A program made the translations under genes and the position numbers. DNA of 64,000 nt from Chrysoporthe austroafricana (lineage: Eukaryota; Ascomycota; Sordariomycetes; Diaporthales; Cryphonectriaceae), in the NCBI GenBank assembly GCA_001051155.2, contig JYIP02000002.1, positions 689,583 to 753,582 of the forward strand, written 5' to 3'. The notes under the pieces were generated by a model. That model had not been told where the DNA came from. It made no database searches and saw only the letters and a program-made list of their open reading frames with translations. This document shows, one piece after another, positions 45,480 to 56,063 of this stretch (position 1 is the stretch's first letter; each line of letters begins with the position of its first letter).

Positions 45480-46409
45480 ATGTCGATGTCGCCGCCCGTC
45501 CTGCAAGGAGGAGCCGAGCATCTGCTGGCCCCACACACCACAGAAGTGCCTATTGCCGAGGCGCGCACGCTCTTCGACTGCTTCGCCAGCTTCCTGACCG
45601 TCTCGGTCCACACCATCCTCTACTACCGCAACATTTACCCCAGAGAGACCTTTCTCTCCGCCAAGGCGTTCAATCTGCCCGTCCACCAGTCTCGGCACCC
45701 CAAGGTCTGCTCATGGGTCAACGACGCCGTCGACGCCGTCGTGGCCCAGCTGGCCAAGGGCACTGTTGATCGAGTCGCTGTGGTCATCCACTCCCCGCCC
45801 AATTCCTCACCTGGCAAGGCCTCGTCTGCTCAGCACCTCCCTCCAGGCAGTGTCCTCGAGAGGTGGATGTTCGACGTCTCCCGCTTCCCGTCATGGCCTG
45901 GTGGGATCGAGGCATTCAAGAGCTTCCACGGGGAGGAGGGAGACCAGCAGCGCGAGGACGGGGAGGCTGCCGAGGGCGAGGATACCAATAGCGACGACAA
46001 TGCTGCGGAGGATGCTGTTGAAGGGGGCGCGGCTGACGACGACCAGGCTCCGACCATCAACTGGACCGACGTTAACGAGCAACTTCGAGGCGCGGCGAGT
46101 CGCCTTGCCTACGCGGGCGAGAAGATGGATGCCCTGCCGGAGGGTTGCACATTCACGGTGGCCGTTGAGATACGGGACGAGGCTCGCGCGCCGATAGGAT
46201 ATCCTCAGCCATGGATACCTGCGCAGCCTGGAGGGCGGCCCGCTCCACAGGATCGCCAGGAGAAGGAACGCAATGCTGGTGGGGCCAACACCACCCCTAT
46301 CCGCGCGATCGAGGCTGGACCCCTATTCCTCGAATGCTGGGTTGAAGAGGGTAAAGCGAAGGATGCCCTCCACGCTTCTGGGCACCAGGAGTCGCAGTCT
46401 TCAACATGA
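45480..46409 (+). CDS. rev7: REV7 / MAD2B-like HORMA-domain protein
   Basis: A single exon of 309 residues. The HORMA fold begins right after the N-terminus: FDCFASFLTVSVHTILYYRNIYPRETF is the helix-and-hairpin that starts REV7 and MAD2 proteins. It is followed by HPKVCSWVNDAVDAVVAQLA and DRVAVVIHSP. After FDVSRFPSWPG comes an acidic insert of about 60 residues (GEEGDQQREDGEAAEGED...), then WTDVNEQLRGAASRLAY and FTVAVEIRDEARAPIGYPQP. REV7 is the accessory subunit of translesion polymerase zeta and joins REV3 and REV1; related HORMA proteins act in the spindle checkpoint. I prefer REV7 over MAD2 because of YYRNIYP and the long insert. The ATG at 45480 is followed by a second one two codons later. 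Confidence 0.88.
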   Translation: MSMSPPVLQGGAEHLLAPHTTEVPIAEARTLFDCFASFLTVSVHTILYYRNIYPRETFLSAKAFNLPVHQSRHPKVCSWVNDAVDAVVAQLAKGTVDRVAVVIHSPPNSSPGKASSAQHLPPGSVLERWMFDVSRFPSWPGGIEAFKSFHGEEGDQQREDGEAAEGEDTNSDDNAAEDAVEGGAADDDQAPTINWTDVNEQLRGAASRLAYAGEKMDALPEGCTFTVAVEIRDEARAPIGYPQPWIPAQPGGRPAPQDRQEKERNAGGANTTPIRAIEAGPLFLECWVEEGKAKDALHASGHQESQSST

Positions 46410-46523
46410 GCTAATCCACCAGACGGAACGCCACCCTTGCCTTGCCGGCCCTGCTTGACTGGGAATCATTGCACGCTACGGAATTCTAGAAACGAGGAGG
46501 AATCTTCAACGCCCAAGCGTCGC

Positions 46524-47219
46524 CTATATCAACAGAGCACCGCCGACCATAGCCGCGGCACCCACGAGCACGGCGTTCTGGGTCATCCTCGGGACGCCGC
46601 CAGTACTTGAGGAAGTCGACCCGGCCGACCCACTGGTGCTCGCGCTCGCGCTCGTGCTCGTGGCCAGCTTGTCCAGGCCTGCCGTGACCGTCACGGGCAG
46701 GCTGTAGGAGCTGATGTCGGTGACCACAGCCGTTCCGGAGCTCGTCACCATCGCGGACGCGGTGGCGGTCCCGGAGATCTCGTAATCGAGCGTTACCATA
46801 GACGTGGTGCAGCTTGCGGTGTTTGAGGTGATGCCGCAAGAGATGTCGATAGTTCTAGAGACAGTCAGCCGTCGCCCATCCTTAATCTGTTTAATTTTTA
46901 AACTTTAACGAAGCTTCGTTATGAGGCCTTACCCAATGGCTGACTCTGTCATGTGGATCTCCAGCACGGCAGGCCCTTCGACGACCTCCACGCCAGTTCC
47001 AAAGCCGCAGTCCAGGGAAGACTCGCTCGTGGGGCAGGTCAGGAAGTATGATGTGGCGGTCGCGTCTACCCCCATAACGGACCCCATGACGGTCTGCGAA
47101 TCAACAGCGGTCGGCAGGTGGATGTCGATGACGGTCGAGGACGCCGCGGCCGCCGACGTCGTCGTGGCGGCATAGGCGGCGCCGGCCAGCGCGGCCAGGA
47201 GAGGCGCGATCCGCTGCAT
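46524..47219 (-). CDS. small secreted GPI-anchored protein, four-cysteine type (copy A)
   Basis: Two exons (46933..47219 and 46524..46854; intron 78 bp) encode 205 residues. A signal peptide (MQRIAPLLAALAGAAYA) is followed by a core with four cysteines in two close pairs, CPTSESSLDC and CGITSNTASC. Then comes a Ser/Thr-rich stretch (TSTSASASTSGSAGSTSSST) and a hydrophobic tail (NAVLVGAAAMVGGALLI) of the GPI-attachment type. It would be exported to the wall or plasma membrane outer face. No enzyme motif is visible. It resembles copy B at 48719 in exon layout, cysteine pattern and tail. It ends only 114 bp from the REV7-like stop (convergent). The function is unknown. Confidence 0.82.
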
Positions 47220-48718
47220 CGCAATCGATAGATAAACAGACTAGCTCTAAAGAATGACTCCGAGTTGGACAGCCTTAATACCCAATGGCGCTGCAGAGAG
47301 ACCGATCCTCACCGTGAAGCTGGGCGATCGCGTCCGAGGTGAGCAGGCGCTGGGCGTTGGCGCGCCTTAATACCTGAGTCAAAAAACGACGTGATGAATT
47401 ATCGTTGCCCCTTTCACATTTCGGTTGAGCCTCGCCTCCAAACGAAACTTTACTTAAGTCTAAAACGGCCCACTCCTGCAGTCCCCCGGCCTAGATCCGC
47501 CGTCCTAGCCGGCCTTGTGCTGCGGCCTCTACCGAAGGCCCGGGCTTGCTTCTGTTTCGCACATCTCATGTTCTCATCTCCAGACGCTAAGCGCGGCGTC
47601 CGACCCGCCCTGTCGTACGTAGTACTACTGCACGCTATAAGGAGGTCGAGTTCGCCACCCAGGCCGGGCAGGCGGAGGGCGTGGCAGTGGGCCCACCGCC
47701 GGAGGCGGGCTGTGAGCCTGTCTGGGTGCTGCATACCCAGTAAGTAGTACCGCCAGCTCGGGACTTAACCGCGCTGGCGACTCATTCACTGCGAGGGGGC
47801 CGCCTGCGAGCAGGCGACGGGCGTGCTCCTGATTCATCAACGGCAGAGGCCGGCCCGGGAACAAGAAGGGGAGGAGGATATCCGCCCGTCCGGTGTTCCT
47901 CCTGCTCCTGGACGTGCTCAATACAACACAACATGGCACGACCCCATCCGCCGGGGTCTCTTGCACAGAACACCTGGGGGCGACGGGCGGGCGGTGAGCA
48001 GCAGGTCTCAGGACAGGCAGCTCGAATCCTGAACACCGCCAGGCGGCCGCTGGCGCCCCGGGCTTGGCGTCGATGGAGCCTCGCGGTTCGGCCCTGGGCC
48101 AGATTGGCGTGCGCCCCCAGCGAGCCTCGCTCCCAACGCGAGTGCTCGCAGCCTACTGTAGGTAGTCGGGATGGTATAGGGAGGGAAGAGGAATGCAGCT
48201 TGGGGGCAGGGGACCGCATGAAGGCAAGGCTCTGCGAGTATGGTACCATGGGCAGCGTCCGGAGGAGGAGGCACGGGGCGGGCGGCCACCAGAGCGCTCA
48301 GCGCAGGAGTGAGGGCCAGGCCAGGTCCGTCTTGGCAGAGTCAGACAGCCAAGAAAGCCAAGACCTCAGACGCAGATAGCGGCCGATGCCAATCACCGAC
48401 AGCCTCTGGTCCCTCCTCTGGACAGGAACAAAGAGTCTGCTGGGGTGCTTGCTCTCCCCGCCCCTCCTCTCTCTCGAGCCTCTCCTCTGGAACCCAGACC
48501 GGCCCTCGACAAGACCACCACCACCACCGACAATACCGCGTGCAGTGTGCTTGATGGTACGAAGCGCAGCGACGCCCTCGCGACCTCGGGTTTCAGGGCC
48601 AGCGCGCCGATGGTTCGAGAGCCTCCGACATCTGCCTCCCGCACCTGGACGCCGCGGGCCTCGCCTCGCCTTGCCTCGCCCGGCCCAGCCCGAAATCTTC
48701 ATTTTAAATTAATTAACG
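47220..48718. other. divergent intergenic region between two related GPI-protein genes, no gene seen
   Basis: About 1.5 kb with only short overlapping frames. It would hold both promoters. No clear shared box was found by eye. Confidence 0.6.
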
Positions 48719-49572
48719 ATGAAGCGCGCCCGGCCGCCGCTGCCCCTCCTGCTAGCCGCGCTGGCGCCGAGCTTGGCGCCGGCGTCGGCCGCCGGCTCCG
48801 TGACCACGGTGCCTGTCTACGTACCCGGGTACCGGAGCGAGAACTGGGACAACCTGGCTGGCAGCGTCATCACGAGCGTAAGATCAGACCCGTGGGCCTC
48901 AGCTGGTGCTACAGACAGACAGACAGACCGACAGACCGACAGACCGACAGATCGTGTCCCGCATCTGACCGCTGACGTCGCTACAGGACAGCACGGCCAC
49001 CACGTATACCATCTTCTGCCCTGACACCCAAGACTGCCAGATCGCAGGGCTTATGCAGTTTACCTTTGCGGAAGGGCCCAGCACCTTCAAATACTCAGGC
49101 GAGGTGGAGGACAAGCTGTACGTCTCCATGCTCCCCGGCGGCTGGTGGGGGGGGGGTTCCCAGGACGCGCAGAGGCGTGGCTCGCTGACACCTTCGCAGG
49201 ACGGCCGCGATCTCGTGCAAGCTCGCCTCGACGACCGCCGCCACGTGCACCGAGTACTCGTCGTTCGGCGCCGGGTTCCAGAAGGGCAACACGACGGGGC
49301 CGACCGAGGTGTCCCTCACGGAGACCTACGTCGGCAGCGAGGTCCAGTGGGGCGTCCTGACGCTGACGTCGCCCGCGCCGGCCTCGACGGCCGCCCAGGC
49401 CACCGGAACCAGCGGGATGTCGATCAACCCCAGCGACACGGCGTGGTTCTTCCCGAAGGCGACGACGACGACTGTCTCGCGGGCGGCGCGCGGCCTGGAC
49501 CCAGGCAGGCCGGCGCTGGCGGGGGCTGCGGTGATGATGATTACGACAGCGATGATGATGCTCGCCGTGTGA
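48719..49572 (+). CDS. small secreted GPI-anchored protein, four-cysteine type (copy B)
   Basis: Three exons (48719..48877, 48987..49117 and 49200..49572) encode 220 residues. After a signal peptide (RPPLPLLLAALAPSLAPASA) the core reads GSVTTVPVYVPGYRSENWDN, then FCPDTQDC, EGPSTFKYSGEVEDK and SCKLASTTAATC. The Thr-rich part and a hydrophobic tail (MMITTAMMMLAV) follow, the latter preceded by small residues suited to a GPI site. The four cysteines form the same two close pairs as in copy A, and an EGP tripeptide lies between the pairs in both. No enzymatic motif is visible. Intron 1 contains an ACAG repeat (48911..48951). The function is unknown; a structural or wall role is inference. Confidence 0.82.
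48911..48951. repeat. (ACAG)n microsatellite inside intron 1 of copy B
   Basis: About ten units of ACAG/ACCG read directly. Confidence 0.92.
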
Positions 49573-51383
49573 CGGCGGGCTCCTCGGCGGGGACGGTGGC
49601 CCCGAGAAGCAGAGTGCTATGGTGGGCTGGGGCTTCTAGATGGGTGTTATCTGACTGCGAGAATTTGGATCATTGCGTAGGCGTTCTGGTTCCTGTTCGA
49701 GGTGTGCGTTGGTGCTGGATCTGACCCGGACTCGGGGAAGGGGGGGGGGGGAAGGGCAGCGGGTCTCTACGAGATGTGGGATCTTGTTTCTACACACAAC
49801 ATTATACCCGGAATTTGCAAATATCAGTTCACTTGGCCTGTGCCTGGATGCCCACATAGACGACCGATGTCTGAGCCTGCTGCAAGGTCCCGGCTGCGTC
49901 GCGACTTAGCGGCGAGCCGGCGGCGGCAAATAGCTGGGGATGTGGATCAGCCCTCTGGATCGACTCGCCGACGTCTCTCGCGCCCTCCAGCTCGAGCTGC
50001 ACGAGGCCGTGTAGTTCCTGACGATCTTCCCGTCTTTGTCCTGAACTCCCTCTCTTTCTCTCCGAAGACCATGGCTAGCTGGTCCGCTGGCCCCGAATCG
50101 CCCATGCAGCCTCTCGGTAGTGAGTGGCGGCGCGACGAGGAGCGCGCGGCAGCCCGTCGGCCTAATCTGGCGGGAGGATGTTTCAGATGCACCGCGTGGC
50201 CGGGCATCGGGCCAGAAACAGCCACGGCCAGCCAATCGAGGGGAATGAAACAGACGCCCCTTTTCCCCCAATGCTACCCTCTGCCCTGCAAGTACTTGCT
50301 TGCTACCCGGTATTCGCACTAGTTCTGCTGGGTTGTGTGTGCACTGCCGAGGAGGGCATTCCACCGTCAGAAAGCCAATTCATGAGCAGGATAGATAGAA
50401 CCCCCTTGGACGCTTGTCCTGACGGTGGATGTCGAAGGCCAGAGGTCGTTTGTCTGTGGGCTCTTTGTAGAGGAGCGGCCCAGGCAGAATTCCTCGTATC
50501 CTCCTCCTCCTTTTGGCTTGCCTGTGGCACCCGAGGTCCCAGGCCTCAGGGCCCCCAGGTCCGTATTGCAGCAGGGAGAGACGCCCCGATGGAGAACCCT
50601 GCAGTGGCCACTGGACGTGCCAGCCCTTCTCCAATGCGAGCCACACAGGGGCACACGCTGGGAGGCGCGCAGAACAAAACGAAACAAACCCCAGGACAAG
50701 GGGCACGAACCATTTTTACCCGCCAGATCGTCCAAAGAGCCCCCCCTGGTGTCCTGACGTGCCTGCGTGCCTGATTGGGCGCCGGTGGGATAAAAAAGTC
50801 GCCTGTCAACCTGGCTGTGCATCTTTCCCCTTCTGGGCTGGCAGACCGGGCCCCATCCTGCAGGAACCAGGTACTGCCCGCCTCCCCCAGGTCCCCCCGT
50901 GTAGAGCTCGCGAGGGCCTGCGTGGCTATATGATGGGCGCCGGCCTGGCGGTGGGTCGGGCCTGAAGGATGACATCGCCAACCTCATCCTCCTCGTCTTC
51001 CTCCTCTCCTTCTCTGCTTCTCTACCTTGCCTTGTCCGTTGACCGTGTCGGGCCAGGTCTGCCGGTCTGGGTTGTCTTCTTGTTTGTCCTTCACTCTGAC
51101 GCGTGCTCGTTCGCTTCCGTCCGAACCCTTCACCTTTCACCTTTCACCCTTTCCACCATCTCACCGCGTCTTTCGTTCCACGCTTCTGTGAAGTCCATTC
51201 TTTTCGGGATCTTGAGCACTGAGCATCTTGAACTGTCGTTCGTTCTCCCACCTCTGTTACCCGTCCTCCAGTCCCACCTGTTGGAAGGTCTTCCTTGGAG
51301 CTAGGACTCCTCCCTTCTCGACTTCGCACTCCCTTCTCCAACGCTGCTGGCGAGCTTTCACTATACCTTCGATATCCGCCACC
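49573..51383. other. intergenic, promoter region of the GH76 gene, no gene seen
   Basis: About 1.8 kb of short overlapping frames. From about 50980 the plus strand is strongly CT-rich up to the ATG at 51384, as in many fungal promoters and leaders. Confidence 0.65.
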
Positions 51384-53141
51384 ATGAGTACCGGTATCCT
51401 CAACCTCGTCTCCTCCATCACCAAGGTGGGGGTCTTCAGCCGCGTAGCTGCTGCTGCTGCGGCCACCACCGGAACTGCCGAGGCCGCCACCGCTGTCGCC
51501 GCTGTTGCTCCGGCCAGCCTCGATGTGGCCGAGACATGTACGTTGGTCATGAAGCTGAGATGTCGCATGGCTTGGGGACGGGTCGGCTGACATGACGTTG
51601 CAGCTTCGATCCTTGGTGTTGCGAGATCTCTTGCCGAGGGTGTTATGTCGTACTATCCGGGTACCACCGAGGTAAGAAGTCCCTGGGAGCAGCTCGGTGG
51701 GGAGGATCTCAGGCCGCTACATCTCTCCTGGCACACGGGACCACTACCGTGCCTCTGGAGGGAAATGTTCGGCTACGGAGACCCGCACCAGCTCTGCCAC
51801 GCCTCATGGCCTGAGCTCGGCTGATACATTCTACAGGCTTACGCTGCCCTACCTACGCCGTACTACTGGTGGGAATGCGGTGCCATGATGGGGGCGATGC
51901 TCGACTACTCGCACTACACGAACGACTCCACGTACGACGACATTCTCACCACCGCCATCTCCGCCCAGATCGTGTCGCCGGAGAACAACCTGATGGTCCC
52001 GGCCGACTACGGCTCCGAGGGCAACGATGACCAGGCCTTCTGGACCTTCACGATCCTCTCCGCCGCGGAGCGCAACTTCCCCCAGACGGCCAACGCCAGC
52101 GTCCCCTCGTGGCTGCAGGTCGCGGAGAACGCCTTCAACTCCATGTCTGCGCGGTGGAACACCTCGGCCTGCGGCGGCGGCCTGCTGTGGCAGATCTTCG
52201 CGGACAACCCGAACGGGCTGAACTACCGCAACTCGGTCTCCAACGGCGGCCTGTTCCAGATCAGCGCCCGCCTGTACCGCGCCACCGGCAACCAGACCTA
52301 TCTCGACTGGGCCAACAAGGTCTGGGACTGGTCGACGGCCGTCCAGTTCATCGACTCCAACTACTACGTGTACGACGGCGCCGACTCGCGCGATAACTGC
52401 ACCGTGGCGAAGCGTGATAACGTCACCTTCTCCTACGCCGCAGGCATCTACATGTACGGCGCCGCCGTCCTCGCCAACGCCACCAACGGCACCGAGGCCG
52501 CTACCTGGACCACGCACACCGAGGGCCTGCTGAAGGCCGCCGGGAGCTTCTTCACGCCCTACGACAACGCGACGAACATCATGTACGAGCACGCCTGCGA
52601 GCCGTACGGGCTGTGCGACACCGACATGAAGAGCTTCAAGGGCTACCTCAGCCGCTTCATGTACGCCTCGGCGCTGATGGTGCCCTCAATCGAGACCACC
52701 GTCTCGACCTACCTCAACGCTTCCGCCACCGCCGCCGGCACCGCCTGCTCGGGCGGCGACAACAGCACGACCTGCGGGCAGAAGTGGTACACGGGCGGCT
52801 TCGACGGCAGCGTCGGCCTCGGCCAGCAGATGAGCGCGCTGGAGACGGTGCAGGGCCTGCTGGCGCGCGCGGCGACCGCGCCGTACAGCATGGCCGACAT
52901 CAAGGACGTACGGCAGTCGAGCGCGACGGCGGCGACGGGCACGACGGACTCGGCTAGCAGCGGGGATGCGTCGTCGTCGTCGACGGCCGCCGCCGCGGCT
53001 GCGGTCCTCAGCACCACCGCGACGTCCTCGCCTGCGAACACTAAGCGTTCTCGCTCGCCGGCGTCGAGGGTGGCTGCTGTCGACGGGGCGGCGTTCGCCT
53101 TGGCCGCTTTTGCGGGATCATGGCTGGTGATGTTGGCGTAG
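51384..53141 (+). CDS. GH76 alpha-1,6-mannanase (DFG5/DCW1 type), GPI-anchored
   Basis: Three exons (51384..51537, 51604..51671 and 51837..53141) encode 508 residues. The GH76 fold is clear: YYWWECGAMMGAMLDYSHYT, GSEGNDDQAFWTFTILSAAE with the paired catalytic Asp residues, CGGGLLWQIF, NGGLFQISARLYRATGN and QKWYTGGFDGSVGLGQQMSA. The C-terminus is Ser/Thr/Ala-rich and ends in a hydrophobic segment (GAAFALAAFAGSWLVMLA...) for a GPI anchor. DFG5/DCW1 enzymes are thought to transfer GPI-linked mannoproteins into the cell-wall glucan network. The N-terminus (MSTGILNLVSSITKVGVF, then an Ala-rich stretch) is a weak signal peptide for a secreted enzyme. The ATG follows a good CCGCCACC context. Many N-glycosylation sequons fit a secreted protein. 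It converges with the HIS gene. Confidence 0.95.
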
Positions 53142-53476
53142 GCACCCCTCTACGAGCTGACCGTGGTCATCCCTCCAAAGCTTCGCAAGTCTCGTTCCCT
53201 ATTTTTCGTTTCTATACGAGGCATTGGCGATAGACATGTTGCATTCGGACTGTACAAAGCAAATTTCATACACTGGCATAACAGGCGTTGCAGGCTGGAT
53301 CATGATAGGCAGAAGTTTTTAAATCAGAGATTTTCCAAGTGTTGCTGCAACACCGTCCTCGGACGAAACATGGCGAGGTGATGCATATTATGTGGTAATT
53401 ATAAGCTCTATATTTTTCTCTATCCGATCTATCACCCCAGCTGGTGTCCCCAGCCAGCGGGTAGAGGTCTGTCTAT
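53142..53476. other. convergent 3' flanks, no gene seen
   Basis: Short AT-richer spacer between the GH76 and HIS stop codons. Confidence 0.7.
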
Positions 53477-54760
53477 CTACGCAACAACCCCATTAGCCTC
53501 CTTCTCCCGCCTCTCCTCGTCGCTAGGCGTGTCTGTGCCCCTGACCTCCGCCAGCGTCTTCCTGATGGCCTCCAGGAACCTCGTGCACTCCGCCTCGGTG
53601 CCAACAGTGATCCGCAGGCAGCCCTCGCACCCGTGCTCCTTGCCGCGGAACCGGACGACGACGCCCTTGGTCTCGGCGAGGCCCTCGTAGACGGCGAGGG
53701 CGGTCCTGTTGTCGGGGACGCCGCGCTCGTTGAGCATCTCGTACAGCAGGAAGTTGCTCGCGGTGCCGCCGCGCAGGCGGCCGACGCCGGGGACGGCGGG
53801 CAGCTCGCGGAGGAGGCGGTCGCGCTGGGCGACGATGCGGGCGCGGTTGGCGCGCATGGCGGCGAGGCCGTCCGGGCCGAGCGCGTACGAGGCCAGGGCG
53901 CTCGTGGGCGAGGAGACGTTGTAGGGGGCCTTGAGGCTGTTGAGCAGGGCGGCGACGGGCGGGGCGGCGAAGGCGGCGCCGAGGCGGATGCCGGCGAGGC
54001 CGAAGGCCTTGGACAGCGTCTGCATGACGACGAGGTTGGGCCACTCGGCGACCCACTCGGCGAGGCTGGCGCCGTCCGGGGCGAAGTCGACGTACGCCTC
54101 GTCGAGCACCACGACGCCGTTCCAGGACGGGTGCTCGAGCACGCGGCGCACGTCGTCCTTGGCCAGCAGCGACCCCGTCGGGTTGCCGGGTGAGCAGAGG
54201 TAGACGAGCTTGATGCCGTTGGCCGGCGCCTCGTCGAGGGCGGCGAGCACGGCGGGCACGTCGAGCTGGAAGCCCGGCGCCGGCAGCAGCGGGACGCGCA
54301 CCAGCCCCACGTCGTTGACGGCCGCGCTGACCGAGTACATGCCGTACGTGGGCGGGCAGACCAGCACAGTGTCGCGCCCCGGCACGCAGAAGGCGCGCAG
54401 CAATGCGTCGATGGCCTCGTCGCTGCCGACGCCGACGAACAGGTGCTCCGGGCCGAGGTCCCGGTCCGTGTGGGCGTGCGTGTTGCGCAGCGCGCAGAGG
54501 AGCCGCTTCAGGTCGTGCTGGTGCGGGTCCGGGTAGCGGTGCAGGCCGAGGAGGTCGAGCGCCGCGCCGGGGGCGGAGGACGAGGAGGACGGCAGGAGGG
54601 CGGCCGCCACGCCCTCGGCAAGCGGGGGGCCATAGGCGTTCTCGTTGGCGTCGAGCAGGACGTTGTGCCCGTCGTCCTTGTAGTCGTCCCGCGCGCAGCG
54701 GTAGGGCTGCAGGCGCAGGATGTTGGGGCGGGCGCAGGTGAAGAGGTCGAAGGGGGACAT
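53477..54760 (-). CDS. his5: histidinol-phosphate aminotransferase
   Basis: A single exon of 427 residues. It is a PLP enzyme of fold type I that converts imidazole-acetol phosphate and glutamate to histidinol phosphate and 2-oxoglutarate, the seventh step of histidine synthesis. Visible motifs are LLDANENAYGPP at the substrate end, HRYPDPHQHDLK, VGVGSDEAIDALLRAF, CPPTYGMY, CSPGNPTG, DEAYVDF and the PLP-lysine block TLSKAFGLAGIRLG. FRGKEHGCEGCLRITVGT at the C-terminus holds the conserved Arg that binds the substrate carboxylate. The length is normal for fungi. Two TGA(G/C)TCA elements lie upstream (54933..54939 and 55168..55174), matching the CPC1/Gcn4 site that raises amino-acid genes under starvation. 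It is divergent from the GDSL esterase. Confidence 0.98.
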   Translation of the reverse strand: MSPFDLFTCARPNILRLQPYRCARDDYKDDGHNVLLDANENAYGPPLAEGVAAALLPSSSSSAPGAALDLLGLHRYPDPHQHDLKRLLCALRNTHAHTDRDLGPEHLFVGVGSDEAIDALLRAFCVPGRDTVLVCPPTYGMYSVSAAVNDVGLVRVPLLPAPGFQLDVPAVLAALDEAPANGIKLVYLCSPGNPTGSLLAKDDVRRVLEHPSWNGVVVLDEAYVDFAPDGASLAEWVAEWPNLVVMQTLSKAFGLAGIRLGAAFAAPPVAALLNSLKAPYNVSSPTSALASYALGPDGLAAMRANRARIVAQRDRLLRELPAVPGVGRLRGGTASNFLLYEMLNERGVPDNRTALAVYEGLAETKGVVVRFRGKEHGCEGCLRITVGTEAECTRFLEAIRKTLAEVRGTDTPSDEERREKEANGVVA

Positions 54761-54932
54761 GGTGGGCGGGGCGCGGGGCTGCGCGGTGGCAGCGGCTGGT
54801 GGCAGGTCTTGCGGTCTACTGAGTGTGTATGGATGTTTGTATGTATGTGTATACAGGAGGGCGAGGATGAGGTTTAAGACTAGGTGGTAGGTGTCGAATT
54901 ATTGTATGGGGGTATGAGATGAGTTGTTGGGT

Positions 54933-54939
54933 TGAGTCA
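54933..54939. promoter_or_regulatory. CPC1/Gcn4 site TGAGTCA upstream of his5
   Basis: A perfect palindromic TGA(C/G)TCA heptamer 173 bp before the his5 ATG. The gene class and position both fit general amino-acid control. Confidence 0.75.
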
Positions 54940-55167
54940 CAAAACACGGCAGCGGGTTGAAAAACAATGAGTCGGAAAGCTTGGGTGAGGTTCCGGCCGG
55001 CTCGGCTCCGAGTCCGGAGGTCGCAGGGGCCCCACCTTCGGCCGGGCTGCGTCAACGGGGGCGCCCGGTCCGGACCTCAGCAGCGCATCACGACGTCAGC
55101 GCAGCGCAGATTCGGGGCTGTGATGCTTCACTCGTTCTCCCCATCGACGCGAGATCATATGTCCCAT

Positions 55168-55174
55168 TGACTCA
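55168..55174. promoter_or_regulatory. second CPC1/Gcn4-type site TGACTCA
   Basis: A perfect heptamer about 410 bp before the his5 ATG and about 890 bp before the esterase ATG at 56064. Confidence 0.55.
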
Positions 55175-56063
55175 CCAAGTGGACGAGCATTCTGGAGGCC
55201 AGCAACGGACAAGCGGCAGAGATATACCTCGCTCGAGCCGCGAAAGACGTCCAGCAGAGGGGAGGGGCTCTCTCTGCTGAGCAACTATCGTGAATCGTCA
55301 GGGCTTCTCAGGGACCAGACACGCACTCTCTCTATACTTTCTTCGATCCAGGGCAGAGACCTGAACCCCATCCTCGTATCTTAAGCCATATACGGCCTGC
55401 ATATGGCCACCTTTATCCACAGCAGCCACAGTGTCTCGGGTCAATACACGACATTCAGCCTGATTGTATCGGCCACGTCCAGCGAAGCCACCAATGACGA
55501 GACTCCTCTAGCCTGATGGCCCGGCGTGCTGCATGAGCGCCAGGGACACACCGCCGCAGCTCGAGCTTCTCCAACTTCCCCGCCGGCGAGGACTAGAAAC
55601 AGGTCGTTGGCATAATTCCTTCTTCCGGGATGCGTCTCCTCCGAGAGCTGGGCTAGGCAGGTCGCTCTCTCCTGCGATTCGCGAATCGCACCAGACGGCA
55701 CGTCACCGTACAGCCTTTTGGCTCGTCTGTTGAACCATCTCGTCTCGGCTAGGCGCACGGCCATGTGGTCAGTCAACTCTAATCGACTCCGCAGATGGCC
55801 CCTCACTCGACCTGCAGGAGCAGCGCCGCCCCTGGCCCTAGTCCGCCGGATGAGCGGGCGGCGTCATGGCGATCCCCCTCCTCGCGAGGGACGGTGCGCA
55901 TAGCCTCGACTGCTTTTGGCTTGGCTGAGGCCGTATATAGTCTCTGGTCTGGTACCTACGCAGGCACGAGCACCATGGCAAGTTCTCGGCGTGTCCTTGC
56001 TCTGAGGACCTCATAGCCCGACCTGCTCCCCGGACCTTCAGCTACGTGCTCCCCCGAGAAGAG

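Larger units (their letters stand above)
54761..56063. other. divergent intergenic region (his5 and GDSL esterase promoters), no gene seen
   Basis: Apart from the two CPC1-type sites there is no recognisable feature. The open frames are short and overlapping. Confidence 0.65.

Noticed and set aside
53633..54193. Plus-strand frames opposite his5
   Set aside because: Shadows of a clear aminotransferase gene.
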